64,000 bases of DNA from Croceimicrobium sp965656185 (GCA_965656185.1 CBFHJH010000006.1:62001-126000); one strand, 5' to 3'. Shown: positions 8,328 through 18,433, counted from the stretch's first letter. Notes: a model not told the origin generated them from the letters alone. Numbers and translations are program-made.

Positions 8328-9284
8328 ATGACGAAAGAAATGAATTTGGAGGAACGCTTTCAGGCGTATGTAGATGGAGAAAATAAGGTGGAGCCCAAGG
8401 ACTGGATGCCCGAGAAATATCGGAAGACTCTAGTGCGTCAGATATCTCAGCACGCTCATTCGGAGGTGGTAGGGATGTTGCCCGAGGCCAACTGGATTAC
8501 TCGTGCTCCTTCTTTACGTCGCAAAGCAGCCCTATTGGCTAAGGTGCAAGATGAGGCTGGCCATGGTCTTTATCTATACAGTGCGGCCGAAACTTTAGGA
8601 GCCGATCGTATGGACTTGGTTCAAGACTTGCTCGATGGCAAGGCTAAATATTCTTCGATCTTCAATTATCCTACTCCAACTTGGGCTGATATAGGCACCA
8701 TTGGTTGGTTGGTAGACGGAGCAGCGATTGCTAATCAAGTAATGTTATGTCGTACATCATATGGTCCCTACAGTCGTGCTATGGTGCGCATTTGTAAAGA
8801 AGAAAGCTTCCATCAGCGTCAAGGTTATGAAATTGTAATGACCTTAGCCAAAGGAAGTCCCGCTCAGAAAAAAATGGCTCAAGATGCGCTTAACCGTTGG
8901 TGGTGGCCTTCATTAATGATGTTCGGCCCCACCGATGATAATTCGCCTAACTCGGCGATGTCCATGAAATGGAAGATCAAGCGAAAGAGTAATGACGAAC
9001 TGCGCCAAGAGTTTATCGACAAAACCGTGCCGCAGGCAGAATATCTGGGGTTAACCATTCCTGATAAGGATTTGAAATGGAATGAGGAACGCGGACATTA
9101 TGACTTTGGCGCAATTGACTGGGAAGAATTTTACCAGGTGATAAAAGGTAATGGTAAATGCAACAAGCAACGTTTAAGCGCTCGTCAGAAAGCTCATGAA
9201 GACGGTGCTTGGGTGCGTGAAGCGGCCAATGCCTACGCCGAGAAACAAGCTGTTCGTCGCGCTAAAGATGAGAGCGCTGCCTAA
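8328..9284 (+). CDS. paaA: 1,2-phenylacetyl-CoA epoxidase, catalytic subunit PaaA
   Basis: 318-residue catalytic subunit of the multicomponent oxygenase that converts phenylacetyl-CoA to its ring 1,2-epoxide. The ferritin-like four-helix core carries the di-iron ligand set: Glu46, the E-x-x-H of DEAGH (Glu76, His79), and the second E-x-x-H of ESFH (Glu159, His162), with Asp130 as a likely further ligand. Length is close to that of E. coli PaaA. It is the first gene of paaABC, with 37 bases to paaB. The complex needs PaaC as structural partner, PaaE as reductase and PaaD for maturation, and all are encoded nearby. Confidence 0.97.
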   Translation: MTKEMNLEERFQAYVDGENKVEPKDWMPEKYRKTLVRQISQHAHSEVVGMLPEANWITRAPSLRRKAALLAKVQDEAGHGLYLYSAAETLGADRMDLVQDLLDGKAKYSSIFNYPTPTWADIGTIGWLVDGAAIANQVMLCRTSYGPYSRAMVRICKEESFHQRQGYEIVMTLAKGSPAQKKMAQDALNRWWWPSLMMFGPTDDNSPNSAMSMKWKIKRKSNDELRQEFIDKTVPQAEYLGLTIPDKDLKWNEERGHYDFGAIDWEEFYQVIKGNGKCNKQRLSARQKAHEDGAWVREAANAYAEKQAVRRAKDESAA

Positions 9285-9321
9285 AGAATCAACCGCCTTT
9301 AACAGGCCTTAGCTTATAAAA

Positions 9322-9612
9322 ATGAGTACTAAAGATAACTGGAAAATCTGGGAAGTTTTTATTCGTTCCCGCAATGGCTTAAGTCATAAACACGTGGGGA
9401 GCTTGCACGCTCCAGACGCAGATATGGCCATGAAAAACGCACGCGACGTGTATACACGCCGTAGTGAGGGAATCAGTATTTGGGTAGTGCCTTCAGAGGC
9501 TATTACTGCATCTAGTCCCGATGAAAACGAACCTTTATTTGCTCCGGCCGATGACAAGGTTTATCGTCACCCTACTTTTTACGATATTCCGGACGAAGTA
9601 GGTCATATGTAA
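9322..9612 (+). CDS. paaB: 1,2-phenylacetyl-CoA epoxidase subunit PaaB
   Basis: 96-residue small subunit of the epoxidase. Family signatures are WEVFIRSRNGLSHKHVGSLH near the N-terminus, ARDVYTRRSEG near residue 42 and HPTFYDIPDEVGHM at the end. PaaB has no cofactor; it is thought to organise PaaA-PaaC heterodimers and the electron-transfer surface. It lies between paaA and paaC in the usual order with short spacers (37 and 18 bases). Confidence 0.96.
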   Translation: MSTKDNWKIWEVFIRSRNGLSHKHVGSLHAPDADMAMKNARDVYTRRSEGISIWVVPSEAITASSPDENEPLFAPADDKVYRHPTFYDIPDEVGHM

Positions 9613-9616
9613 GCCT

Positions 9617-9627
9617 AAAAAGGAAAA
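9617..9627 (+). promoter_or_regulatory. Ribosome binding site supporting the TTG start of paaC
   Basis: A purine run AAAAAGGAAAA places AGGA (9621-9624) six bases before TTG at 9631. No in-frame ATG occurs for about 45 codons, and the protein aligns from this point, so TTG is the likely start. Confidence 0.65.
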
Positions 9628-9630
9628 GTT

Positions 9631-10386
9631 TTGGATCAAAATTTATATCAATACACCCTGCGCATTGGCGATAATGCCCTCATCTTGGGGCAACGTCTTT
9701 CAGAGTGGTGCGGCCATGGGCCGATCTTAGAGCAGGATATCGCTCTTACCAATATGGCGCTGGATCACATTGGTCAGGCCCGCATGTTAATGCAATATGC
9801 CGCCGAACTTAAAGGTGAAGAGGGAAGCGGTGAAGATCAAATGGCCTTTTTTAGAGACGTTCATGAATACCATAATGCTCTAATTCTTGAGCTGGAAAAC
9901 GGGGACTGGGGTAAAACCATCGTCCGTCAATTTCTCTTCGATACCTATAATTATTACTTTTTTACGGCCTTGCTTAATTCAAAGGACGAACGTTTGAAGG
10001 AAATTGCTCAAAAAGCGATCAAGGAAGTTACCTATCACGCTCAGTGGAGTGCCGAATGGGTAATTCGCTTAGGCGATGGAACCGAGAAGAGCCACGAGAG
10101 AGCCCAACAGTCCTTGAACGACCTTTGGGAATGGACCGGAGAATTATTTAGCATGGATGAGGTAGATCAGGCCATGCTAGATCAAGGAATTGGGGTAGAC
10201 CTAAATCAAGTGAAAGGGCAATGGGACCGCAAAGTGGATCAGGTCTTGGACCTTGCCACCTTAAAACGACCCGAGGACGCCTGGATGCAAAGTGGGGGAA
10301 AGCAGGGAGAGCATTCTGAATACTTAGGTTATGTGCTGGCCGAAATGCAACATTTGCCTCGTATGTACCCTGAGGCTCAGTGGTAA
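9631..10386 (+). CDS. paaC: 1,2-phenylacetyl-CoA epoxidase, structural subunit PaaC
   Basis: 251-residue ferritin-like subunit that pairs with PaaA but does not carry the catalytic iron centre. Family features are LRIGDNALILGQRLSEWCGHGP at the start, DIALTNMALDHIGQARMLM near residue 36, and KEVTYHAQWSAEWVIRLGDGT near residues 131-151. The start is TTG, supported by a well-placed purine-rich site and the absence of a nearby ATG. It is the last gene of the paaABC unit, and a terminator hairpin follows 20 bases after the stop. Unlike many genomes, paaD does not follow directly; a convergent gene intervenes. Confidence 0.95.
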   Translation: MDQNLYQYTLRIGDNALILGQRLSEWCGHGPILEQDIALTNMALDHIGQARMLMQYAAELKGEEGSGEDQMAFFRDVHEYHNALILELENGDWGKTIVRQFLFDTYNYYFFTALLNSKDERLKEIAQKAIKEVTYHAQWSAEWVIRLGDGTEKSHERAQQSLNDLWEWTGELFSMDEVDQAMLDQGIGVDLNQVKGQWDRKVDQVLDLATLKRPEDAWMQSGGKQGEHSEYLGYVLAEMQHLPRMYPEAQW

Positions 10387-10405
10387 CAAATGGAATCCAT
10401 TACAG

Positions 10406-10433
10406 AAGCCCCTCGAAGAAGGGGCTTTTTTAT
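10406..10433 (+). terminator. Terminator of paaABC
   Basis: AGCCCC (10407-10412), loop TCGAAGAA, GGGGCT (10421-10426), then TTTTT. It lies between the convergent paaC and the 289-residue gene on the other strand. Confidence 0.85.
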
Positions 10434-11302
10434 TATAAGGCTCTAAACCACTGAACCATGGGAATGGGTACGGGAAAAGCACCTTCTGGCCCTACAATGG
10501 CGACAAGACCGAATTGAAAAGCCTTTCCCTTTCCTTGATGCCAGCGCAGACCTGGAATAATCAGGGCTCCTCCGGCATTATTAGCCTCTGGTATAATAAT
10601 AAAGGAGTCCAAGACCAAACTAAATTTAGGTGATAGCTTAGTGATTCCCCCAACACTGGCTAAAGCACTACCACTGCGTCCAGTTTCAGTCCAGATAGAC
10701 CCATAGCCGGCCGAAAAAGAAAGGTTTTGACTTCGGTTTCCCAAGCTAAGGGAGCCAAAGGGTAAAATTCCGCCGGTTTCTGCGCTAACCCAAGAGAGGG
10801 TTCCAATAAGGGAGCCTACCCCTAAATGCAAGCCCTCGTTAACTTCCCAGGTTTTTTTCACGTTACCGATTAGAGGGGTCCCAAACCAAGAGGTAATAAA
10901 ACCAACCCCAATATTATTACCCAGGCTAAATTGAAAATCAGGGCCAAATAAGTTCCACTGCACGTAATGCTCGCCCTTTTTTATAGGCAGCCCATTGGTA
11001 GTAAAAAAGTAGCGAGTAGCAAATCGATCTTCTCCCACATATAGGCCCTCTTGGTTAAAATCTCGTGGGTTTAGCGGAACCATTTCTTCGATAGTATGCT
11101 GAGGGATGTAAATCTTCCTACCATCTTTGGTTTGAAAAAACACTTCGCGTTCGTCTTGGCTTAATATTCGGCCAGTTAGCTCACCGCCATCGGTTTTATA
11201 GATACGATACATCAGGGAATCTTTTGCGACTAAACTGCTATCTATCTGGGCTTGAAGGCCAAAGGCCAAAGTCATTAGGAGGGCGCTTAAAACACTTTTC
11301 AT
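10433..11302 (-). CDS. Secreted or outer-membrane protein of unknown function
   Basis: 289-residue protein with signal peptide MKSVLSALLMTLAFGLQAQ. A short beta-rich domain (about 30-75: YKTDGGELTGRILSQD, IYIPQHTIEEMVPL) resembles Bacteroidota regions that bind a regulatory or carbohydrate ligand. The remaining 200 residues are glycine- and aromatic-rich alternating strands consistent with an outer-membrane barrel. No catalytic motif is recognised. It lies on the minus strand between paaABC and paaD, splitting what is usually one operon; whether it relates to phenylacetate use is unknown. Confidence 0.75.
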   Translation of the reverse strand: MKSVLSALLMTLAFGLQAQIDSSLVAKDSLMYRIYKTDGGELTGRILSQDEREVFFQTKDGRKIYIPQHTIEEMVPLNPRDFNQEGLYVGEDRFATRYFFTTNGLPIKKGEHYVQWNLFGPDFQFSLGNNIGVGFITSWFGTPLIGNVKKTWEVNEGLHLGVGSLIGTLSWVSAETGGILPFGSLSLGNRSQNLSFSAGYGSIWTETGRSGSALASVGGITKLSPKFSLVLDSFIIIPEANNAGGALIIPGLRWHQGKGKAFQFGLVAIVGPEGAFPVPIPMVQWFRAL

Positions 11303-11423
11303 GGGGAGTGGGATTTAAGGAACTAATAAAGGTATGGTAGATTAGTTTAAATAAAGGATGTAAGGGCAAACAAAAAGGTTGGATTCTCATTAATTTTATA
11401 GACTGAAAAAGGAATTGTATACA

Positions 11424-11903
11424 ATGAATGGTCCTGTTTGGGATATCTTAAAACAAGTTTCGGATCCGGAAATACCAGTGCTTACCGTGGTGGATCTTGG
11501 CGTAGTGCGAGAAGTGGAAGAAAAAGCCGGTGGACTCACGGTGAAAATCACCCCTACCTATTCGGGTTGCCCGGCGATGAATGAGATTGAAGCGAATATT
11601 CGCGAAGCCTTGCGTAAGGAAGGATACACCAATGTAGAGGTGGAAACCGTTCTTTCTCCACCCTGGACCACCGATTGGATGACCGATACGGGTAAACAGA
11701 AGCTCGAAGAATATGGCATTGCGCCCCCCGAAGGCAGCTCTGCCGATAAAACGGTACTCTTTGGCGAAGCCAAGAAAGTGAAGTGCCCGCATTGTAAATC
11801 CAGGAATACCACCATGGTCTCTCAGTTTGGCTCTACCGCCTGCAAGGCATTGTATAAATGTGAGGACTGTAAAGAGCCTTTCGACTATTTCAAATGCCTC
11901 TAG
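11424..11903 (+). CDS. paaD: Phenylacetyl-CoA epoxidase maturation factor PaaD
   Basis: 159-residue PaaD (also called PaaJ in older schemes). The N-terminal MIP18/DUF59 domain (about 1-95) includes DPEIPVLTVVDLGVVREV and the YSGCPAMNEIE cysteine motif. The C-terminal part has two CxxC pairs (CPHCKSRNTTMV and KCEDCKEPFDYFKC), probably metal binding. It is required for activity of the epoxidase, probably through iron-centre assembly. The ATG at 11424 is preferred because AAGGA ends ten bases upstream. An in-frame TTG at 11415 lies only one base after that site and would add three residues. Confidence 0.94.
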   Translation: MNGPVWDILKQVSDPEIPVLTVVDLGVVREVEEKAGGLTVKITPTYSGCPAMNEIEANIREALRKEGYTNVEVETVLSPPWTTDWMTDTGKQKLEEYGIAPPEGSSADKTVLFGEAKKVKCPHCKSRNTTMVSQFGSTACKALYKCEDCKEPFDYFKCL

Positions 11904-12145
11904 CACCTTGAGTGTAAGCCGCTGTCTAATAAAGCTCTAAGTATTTTAACACTTGATTTAGGGGTAATCGACCCATCCCTTCGGCCTTAATTCTCGTGTA
12001 TATCAATGTTACAATCTTTTTATCGCTTCGCTAGTTGATAAAAAATGGAAATGCCTATGTAACATTATCTTGTCTTCCTACACTCTGCAAAGTTTTGGAA
12101 TTCGGGCCTTTATATAAGGTCAATGTAAAATCTAACCCTAATAAA

Positions 12146-15100
12146 ATGAAGAAATCAATACTAAGTCTGTTGGGCTTGGTCTTGGCTTTTGGTGCTTCTG
12201 CACAATGTCCAAGTCTCAGTTCGGCCACTTTACCATTCACAGAAAACTTCGACAGCTTTTCGGGTACTATTAGTACCGACTCTATTTTTGGCTGTACGAG
12301 CTCCTCTTACTGGAGTTTCGAGCGTCCCGGTAATACCGGTGACTTAACTTTTGGCATCCCTAGTGGCACTGCTAATCCTGGAACCGACTTTCAAGGAACC
12401 TCGGTTGGAATGTCTTCTTTAAGCAGTAACGATCAGGTGAACTTGGTCTTAACCGTTGACCTATCGACTCAGAGCACATCCAACCCAGACAATATTTTCT
12501 TAAACTTCTATTACGCTGATTTTGCGGATGAGCCGGATGTGGTGGACCGCGTTTACATGCGTGGCAGTCCTAGCGACGCTTGGATCGAGATTTTTGATTG
12601 GAGTACGAAAAACTCAGGCGATTGGGAATACGCTAGCGTAAGAATCGACTCCTTTCTTACGGCAAACAGTCAGAACTTTAGTGACTCTACCCAGTTTCGT
12701 TGGACTCAAGAAGATAATGCTAGTTTAACCGGAAATGACGGTTTTGGCCTCGATAACGTTGAGATCGTATCTTTTGCATTAACCGCTCCAACAGCGATTA
12801 GCTTTACAAATGTTACTTCTAACAGCATAGATGTTAGCTGGACCAGTACTGCACCTTTCACTGAGGTAGTAGTCGATACGGCAGGCTTTAACCCGAACAC
12901 GGGAACCGCTCAGGCATTTAGTGGTCAGAGTAGCGCAACTTTAAGCGGCCTTAATCCAGCGACCGACTATGAGTTCTGGGTTCGTGATAGTAGCGGCGCA
13001 AACAGCGTAAGTAATTGGGTAGGCCCATTTAGCTTTACCACCTTGTGCGTAGCTAATACAGCGCCATTCTTTACAGACTTTGAAAGTACCCCTGACGGCT
13101 CGGTAGAGAATTGCTGGAGCCAGTATAATAATTACAGCACTTCTGCTTATGCTCGCGTTGAAGCCTTGTCTTCTACCCACACGCCACCAGCATTTAGTGG
13201 TTCTAATGTTTTAGAGCTTTATAATTACTTCCTTTTCTCAGCTGGAGATACCCTAACTGCCATTACACCTCAGTTTTCGGATATGACCGCGGGTGACAAG
13301 CAAATTCGTTTCCAAGTAGCAGCGGCCGACGCTAATACAAGCCTTATTGTTGCTACTTTAGATAACAATACGACTAGTGCGAATATTACCATTATCGATA
13401 CTATCGACATTACGGCAGTAGACGTATGGCAAGAGGCAATAGTGTATTTAAATGCAGCCAATGGCTACAATGGCACCGACACCTATATTGCCTTGATCCA
13501 TGATTTTGGCGGAGGTACATTTGAAGATATCTACATCGACGACTTCAATTATGAAGTAATTCCTCCCTGTCCACAAATTACCGGAGTTCAATTAAACTCC
13601 GCGAGCTCTAATTCTGGGACTTTCTCTTACACCGTGATTGGTGATTCGATCGAAGTGGAGTGGGGCCCTCAAGGCTTTACCCAAGGCACGGGTTGTATTG
13701 GTGGCGATGCCAATATCGGCTCCATCACAGTGCAAGATGCTTTAGCCTCTTCCTGTGCAGTGTCAATTCAGCCGCAAACCAGTTATGACGTTTACTTCAG
13801 AAATAACTGTACTAGCGCTGGAGACGGCTTTTCAACCTGGGTAGGCCCCTTCACCTTTACTACAGGATGCGCGCCTATTGCAGCACCATACTCCGAAGAC
13901 TTTGACGCTTGGGACCCAGGTACTGGTAGTACTAGCGCCAATAACGATAGCATTAGCCTTTGCTGGTCGAGAGACCCGGTTGGCGGTAGTGGTACCTATA
14001 TGTTCTTGGTAGAGGATGGCTCTACCGGTTCTAGTAATACTGGTCCAACCGGAGACAACACCGGTGCCGGAGGAAACTACCTCTACACCGAGGCGTCTAG
14101 TGGCTCTACCGGTAGCGAGGCCTTCTTAACTTCTCCAATGATCGACATAAGCGGGCTTACCTTACCATATGTACAGTTTTACTTGCACGCGGTTGGAGAT
14201 GACCTTGATACTTTAGAAGTAGAGTATATGGATGGTGGCTCTTGGATGAGCTTAATGACCATTGTAGGTGCACAACAGGCGGCACAAAGCGATCCTTATA
14301 TTTTGTTTGCAGATACTTTAAATGGGCTTAGCTCGAATGTTACCCAAATCAGGTTTAGAGCGGTACGAGGTTCCAGCTTCGAGGGTGACTGGTCTATCGA
14401 TGACTTTGCTTTAATTGAAACGCCTAGTTGTACGCCAAGTACCTTATTGGCTCTAGATAGTGCAACCGCTAATACCGCTTACCTTAGTTGGTCGGCGGGC
14501 TCAGGAAGCTCCTATATATTGAATGTAGACACTCCTGGCTTCAATGTTGGCAACGGTCGTTTTGGCGACACTACCACCGTGGCCAATGGTTCGGTTGGTG
14601 GTCTAATGCCCAACACGGTATATGAGGTGTATCTGAGAGATGTTTGCTCGGCTAGCAACCTTAGTTCTTGGGTAGGGCCATTGAGCATTCGTACCGGGTG
14701 CCCCGCCGTATTCCCAACTCCTGCTTTGATCGATCTAGAGGATATCGCAGTAGGTTTCCGAAACGACTATGAGAACTGCTGGTCTACTCTGCGTTCTTCT
14801 AATCCTAAGTGGGAAGCAGAAGTAGCGAGTGGCTCTAACGACAATTCTTCAAACACCGGTCCACATTACGACAATACCCTTGGCGGTGTTGCTGGCGGCA
14901 CCTATTGGTTTTTAGAGTGTTCTGGCGGCGGCTTAGGCGATGAAGCAAACTTGACTTCAAAATTATATGACCTAGGAGGTCTGAGCCAGCCTAGCTTATA
15001 CTTCTATTACCATATGTACGGTGCAGACATGGGTAAACTCCACGTGGATATCGAGCATCAAGGCACGTGGTATACCGACTATTATCTGATCGATGGTCAA

Positions 15101-18100
15101 CAAGACACTTCTGGTACCGATCCTTGGAATCAAATCGAATTGAATTTAGCCGATTTTGTGAATGACAGTATTAGAATTCGCTTCCGCGGAGAACGCGGTA
15201 ATGGCTTTACTTCAGATATGGCCATTGACGATATTGAGATCGACGAAGCAACCGCTTGTAACTTGCCGGTTAACTTGCAGGTCAATAACCTCAACCCGAC
15301 TTCGGCAGATATCTCTTGGTCATCTTATGGTTCTAACTTTAATGTAGTGTGGGGTCCTGCCGGATTCTTCCAAGGAACCGCAACCACCGGTGGTACCACA
15401 ATTAATAATGCTACTTCACCAACCTCCATCAGTGGCTTGAGCCCTAATACAAGCTATGATGTATATGTAGAGGATCCTTGTAACCCTGGAACTTGGGTAG
15501 GCCCATTAAACTTCCAGACACCTTGTTTCTCTGCTCTTGCTGGTGGTACTTATACCATTGGACCTAATCCAAGTGATGACTTCCCAAGCTATGATTCAGT
15601 GGCTACCTTAATAAATGGATGTGGTATTAGTGGACCAGTTGTTTTCAACTCGCAGCCAGGTTCCTACTTGGACAAGCTGCACTTGCAATATGTGCCAGGA
15701 GTAAGCAGCACCAACACCATTACCTTTAATGGCACTGGTGGTCAGGATACTTTGATCTATAACGGTCAAAGCTATCAAACGGCGATTCTTATCGAAGGTA
15801 CCTCTTATGTTACCATCAACGATATGATCATTGTTAATCCGGCAAGCTCTGAAGCCTTTGGTATCTTGTTAAAAGATGGTTCAGATTCGGTCAATATCAC
15901 CAATAATACCATCCTGATGGATACAACTAATACCAGTACTGCAAGTGATGTGTTACCCATCCTAACTGCTTCGGTTTACGACAGTGACTTTAGTGAAGGA
16001 TCGGAGGTAGATTACTTGCGTATTGAAGGAAACACCCTTATTGGTGGGGTTACCGCCATAAATTTGGAAGGTAACGGGACTGGATTCCCTTCTTTTGGCC
16101 ATCGTATTTTAAATAATACCATGCGTAAACAAGTAACTTATGGTTTGTATGCCGATGAAATGGAGGACATCCAGATAATCGGAAACACCGTAAGCGACGT
16201 GCGCGGTACCACCGATGGAATCTATATGTTCGATATCAATGATTTTGTGGTCGAAGAGAACGCCCTCTATGTTACTGATTATGGTCTCTATATTTCTGAC
16301 GGGAACGACGGATATGTGCCAAGTCAATATTCTCGCGTGGTAAATAACATGGTAAGTTCAACCACCGATTATGGTATTTACCTGAATGATTTCGAGTTAG
16401 TTGAGGTTTTCCATAACACGGCTTATGGCTCACCAGGTATGGCTATTAATGACCCCGATAGCGTTTGGGTTTATAACAACGTATTCGTTTCGGATAATGA
16501 CTTTGCCTTCGAAACCTTCGATAATTTGAATGGTTCTGAGTTTATCGACTACAACCTATATCAGTCGGGTAATGCGAATGCCTTTGATATTGGCACTTCT
16601 AGCTATGTAGATCTTGCCGCATGGCAAGCCGGCGACCCTAGCTTAAATGTTAATAGCCTTGAAGGCGATCCTATTTTTGTTTCGAAACCGGATGACCTTC
16701 ACTTGCTAGGAACCCTGGCAAATGATGCCGGCGACAATAGTGTAGGGGTGAGTGTTGACATCGATGGAGATGTTCGTCCACAAGCTCCTTCCACTATCGT
16801 TGATATGGGTGCCGATGAGTATACCCCGCTAGCGGATGATGTTGAGATCTTAGATCTGCTGGTAGCTTCTGGTTGTGGCGATAGCACCACGGAAGTATCA
16901 GCAGTATTCCGTAATGTCGGACAGAATACCGTAAGTAGCTTACCAATTACGGTAAACGTTAGTGGTGGTGTTAGTTCTACTTTGAATGGTACTTATAATG
17001 GCAACCTAGCCAGCCTAGCAACCGACACCTTAAACGTGGGTAGTTTTAACACCTACGCGGGAGCTAACGGTGTAATGGTTCAGGGTATCTTAGCCTTGGC
17101 CAATGATCAGGACCCTAGCAACGATAGCTTAATGGTTGGTCCATTGAACTATATCTCCTTCGAACCAGTAGGTTTCGACTCGGTAGCATGTGCCAGTGAT
17201 GACACGGCATACCTTCGAGCCAACTCCATTCCTGGGGTACGTTATGGCTGGTATAGTAGCAACAATACTGCAACCGATACTATTCCATTGGCCATTGCCG
17301 ACACTTTTGCTTTTGGGGTATCCGGTGCACAAAGCACCTATTATCTGGCCTACCAGAGTAGTATAGACTCATTAGGAACTTCCTTTGGGGGCGGTAACGG
17401 ACAGAGTGGTAATGCATTCGACATTTTGCCTGCATCCAATATCGAGTTAACCGGTTTGGACCTTAATTTAGATGCCACTTCCAGCGTAGATGTGGTAGTA
17501 TACATTCGGACAGGCTCTTATGTGGGGAATGAAACCAGTCTTGCGGGCTGGAGCTTAATCGACACCATTACGGTTAACGCAAATGGCGCCGGAAACCCAA
17601 CTTATGTTGGCTTCCCTGCGGCTTACCCTCTTAGTGCAGGTCAAACTTATGGGCTATTGGTTGCAGGTATTAATGGCGACGTGGATTATACCAATGGTAC
17701 TGCCGTAGGTGCAATCTTGGCTCAAAATAATGACCTTACCATTTTCGAAGGTGCAGGTATTTCTTGGCCTTTAGGCTCTAGCTTCGAGCCACGTTTCTGG
17801 AACGGACGGATTTATTATAATGGAACGGCATGTTCCGAGACTCGTGTTCCGGTTAACTTGGGCCTTGGCACAGATACTGCAAGCGCCAACTTTACAGTAA
17901 GTGGCACACAGCCTAGCTTTAGCTTCGATGCGAGCACTTCTGTAAATGCCGATACCTACGACTGGGATTTTGGTGATGGTAATAGCGGAAGTGGAGTAAG
18001 CACCAACCATACCTATGCCAGTAATGGCAGCTACAATGTAGTGCTCACGGTTTATGATACCACGGGGTGTATTAGTCTGGCAACAGATTCTACCGTAATT

Positions 18101-18385
18101 GACGTAAACGTTGGTATTGAGGAAAACAGCTTAAGCCGATCGCTTGATGTTTATCCTAATCCAACCAGTCAATTCTTAAGCGTGAACTTTGACTTGGTGA
18201 ACGATGCTCGCGCTGAAATTCGACTCTTAGACGCCCAAGGTCGCGCCTTAGGCGCTTGGACCGAAACGGCTCAGGGTAATCGTTTTGAAAGTCGCTTAGA
18301 CTTAAGCGCTTTTGCCAAAGGGGTTTACATCCTTGAGGTTCGCAGTGGAGAGCTAGTAGCTCAACAGCGAATTAGTTTGCAATAA
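12146..18385 (+). CDS. Giant T9SS-exported surface protein with fibronectin, jelly-roll, beta-helix and PKD modules
   Basis: About 2079 residues from the ATG at 12146, which gives signal peptide MKKSILSLLGLVLAFGASAQ. The longer frame from 12035 would place the signal internally. Module order: alternating MAM/cleaved-adhesin-like jelly rolls (pattern PFTENFD then W...SP.ID) and fibronectin type III domains (YDVYVEDPC...WVGPLNFQT) to about 1120; a right-handed beta-helix about 1125-1560 ending DIDGDVRPQ...VDMGADEY; CARDB-like and jelly-roll parts about 1560-1910; a PKD domain (YDWDFGDGNSGSG) about 1911-1990; and a T9SS type A sorting domain about 1995-2079 (LDVYPNPTS, ending GVYILEVRSGELVAQQRISLQ in pieces). 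It is probably a cell-surface adhesin or polymer binder; no catalytic residues are seen. It is a paralogue of the 28586-35755 protein. Confidence 0.92.
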   Translation: MKKSILSLLGLVLAFGASAQCPSLSSATLPFTENFDSFSGTISTDSIFGCTSSSYWSFERPGNTGDLTFGIPSGTANPGTDFQGTSVGMSSLSSNDQVNLVLTVDLSTQSTSNPDNIFLNFYYADFADEPDVVDRVYMRGSPSDAWIEIFDWSTKNSGDWEYASVRIDSFLTANSQNFSDSTQFRWTQEDNASLTGNDGFGLDNVEIVSFALTAPTAISFTNVTSNSIDVSWTSTAPFTEVVVDTAGFNPNTGTAQAFSGQSSATLSGLNPATDYEFWVRDSSGANSVSNWVGPFSFTTLCVANTAPFFTDFESTPDGSVENCWSQYNNYSTSAYARVEALSSTHTPPAFSGSNVLELYNYFLFSAGDTLTAITPQFSDMTAGDKQIRFQVAAADANTSLIVATLDNNTTSANITIIDTIDITAVDVWQEAIVYLNAANGYNGTDTYIALIHDFGGGTFEDIYIDDFNYEVIPPCPQITGVQLNSASSNSGTFSYTVIGDSIEVEWGPQGFTQGTGCIGGDANIGSITVQDALASSCAVSIQPQTSYDVYFRNNCTSAGDGFSTWVGPFTFTTGCAPIAAPYSEDFDAWDPGTGSTSANNDSISLCWSRDPVGGSGTYMFLVEDGSTGSSNTGPTGDNTGAGGNYLYTEASSGSTGSEAFLTSPMIDISGLTLPYVQFYLHAVGDDLDTLEVEYMDGGSWMSLMTIVGAQQAAQSDPYILFADTLNGLSSNVTQIRFRAVRGSSFEGDWSIDDFALIETPSCTPSTLLALDSATANTAYLSWSAGSGSSYILNVDTPGFNVGNGRFGDTTTVANGSVGGLMPNTVYEVYLRDVCSASNLSSWVGPLSIRTGCPAVFPTPALIDLEDIAVGFRNDYENCWSTLRSSNPKWEAEVASGSNDNSSNTGPHYDNTLGGVAGGTYWFLECSGGGLGDEANLTSKLYDLGGLSQPSLYFYYHMYGADMGKLHVDIEHQGTWYTDYYLIDGQQDTSGTDPWNQIELNLADFVNDSIRIRFRGERGNGFTSDMAIDDIEIDEATACNLPVNLQVNNLNPTSADISWSSYGSNFNVVWGPAGFFQGTATTGGTTINNATSPTSISGLSPNTSYDVYVEDPCNPGTWVGPLNFQTPCFSALAGGTYTIGPNPSDDFPSYDSVATLINGCGISGPVVFNSQPGSYLDKLHLQYVPGVSSTNTITFNGTGGQDTLIYNGQSYQTAILIEGTSYVTINDMIIVNPASSEAFGILLKDGSDSVNITNNTILMDTTNTSTASDVLPILTASVYDSDFSEGSEVDYLRIEGNTLIGGVTAINLEGNGTGFPSFGHRILNNTMRKQVTYGLYADEMEDIQIIGNTVSDVRGTTDGIYMFDINDFVVEENALYVTDYGLYISDGNDGYVPSQYSRVVNNMVSSTTDYGIYLNDFELVEVFHNTAYGSPGMAINDPDSVWVYNNVFVSDNDFAFETFDNLNGSEFIDYNLYQSGNANAFDIGTSSYVDLAAWQAGDPSLNVNSLEGDPIFVSKPDDLHLLGTLANDAGDNSVGVSVDIDGDVRPQAPSTIVDMGADEYTPLADDVEILDLLVASGCGDSTTEVSAVFRNVGQNTVSSLPITVNVSGGVSSTLNGTYNGNLASLATDTLNVGSFNTYAGANGVMVQGILALANDQDPSNDSLMVGPLNYISFEPVGFDSVACASDDTAYLRANSIPGVRYGWYSSNNTATDTIPLAIADTFAFGVSGAQSTYYLAYQSSIDSLGTSFGGGNGQSGNAFDILPASNIELTGLDLNLDATSSVDVVVYIRTGSYVGNETSLAGWSLIDTITVNANGAGNPTYVGFPAAYPLSAGQTYGLLVAGINGDVDYTNGTAVGAILAQNNDLTIFEGAGISWPLGSSFEPRFWNGRIYYNGTACSETRVPVNLGLGTDTASANFTVSGTQPSFSFDASTSVNADTYDWDFGDGNSGSGVSTNHTYASNGSYNVVLTVYDTTGCISLATDSTVIDVNVGIEENSLSRSLDVYPNPTSQFLSVNFDLVNDARAEIRLLDAQGRALGAWTETAQGNRFESRLDLSAFAKGVYILEVRSGELVAQQRISLQ

Positions 18386-18405
18386 GCGAATTAGATAGTA
18401 ATTCT

Positions 18406-18433
18406 AAAGGGGGCCAATTGGTCCCCTTTTTTT
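18406..18433 (+). terminator. Terminator after the giant T9SS protein
   Basis: AAAGGGGGCC, loop AATT, GGTCCCCTTT (one G-T pair), then a T run. It lies 20 bases after the stop codon. Confidence 0.85.

Noticed and set aside
11448..11906. 152-codon minus-strand frame over paaD
   Set aside because: Antisense to a confidently recognised PaaD; no family resemblance.
12035..12145. Upstream extension of the first giant protein
   Set aside because: It would put the signal peptide 37 residues inside the protein; the ATG at 12146 gives a normal signal.
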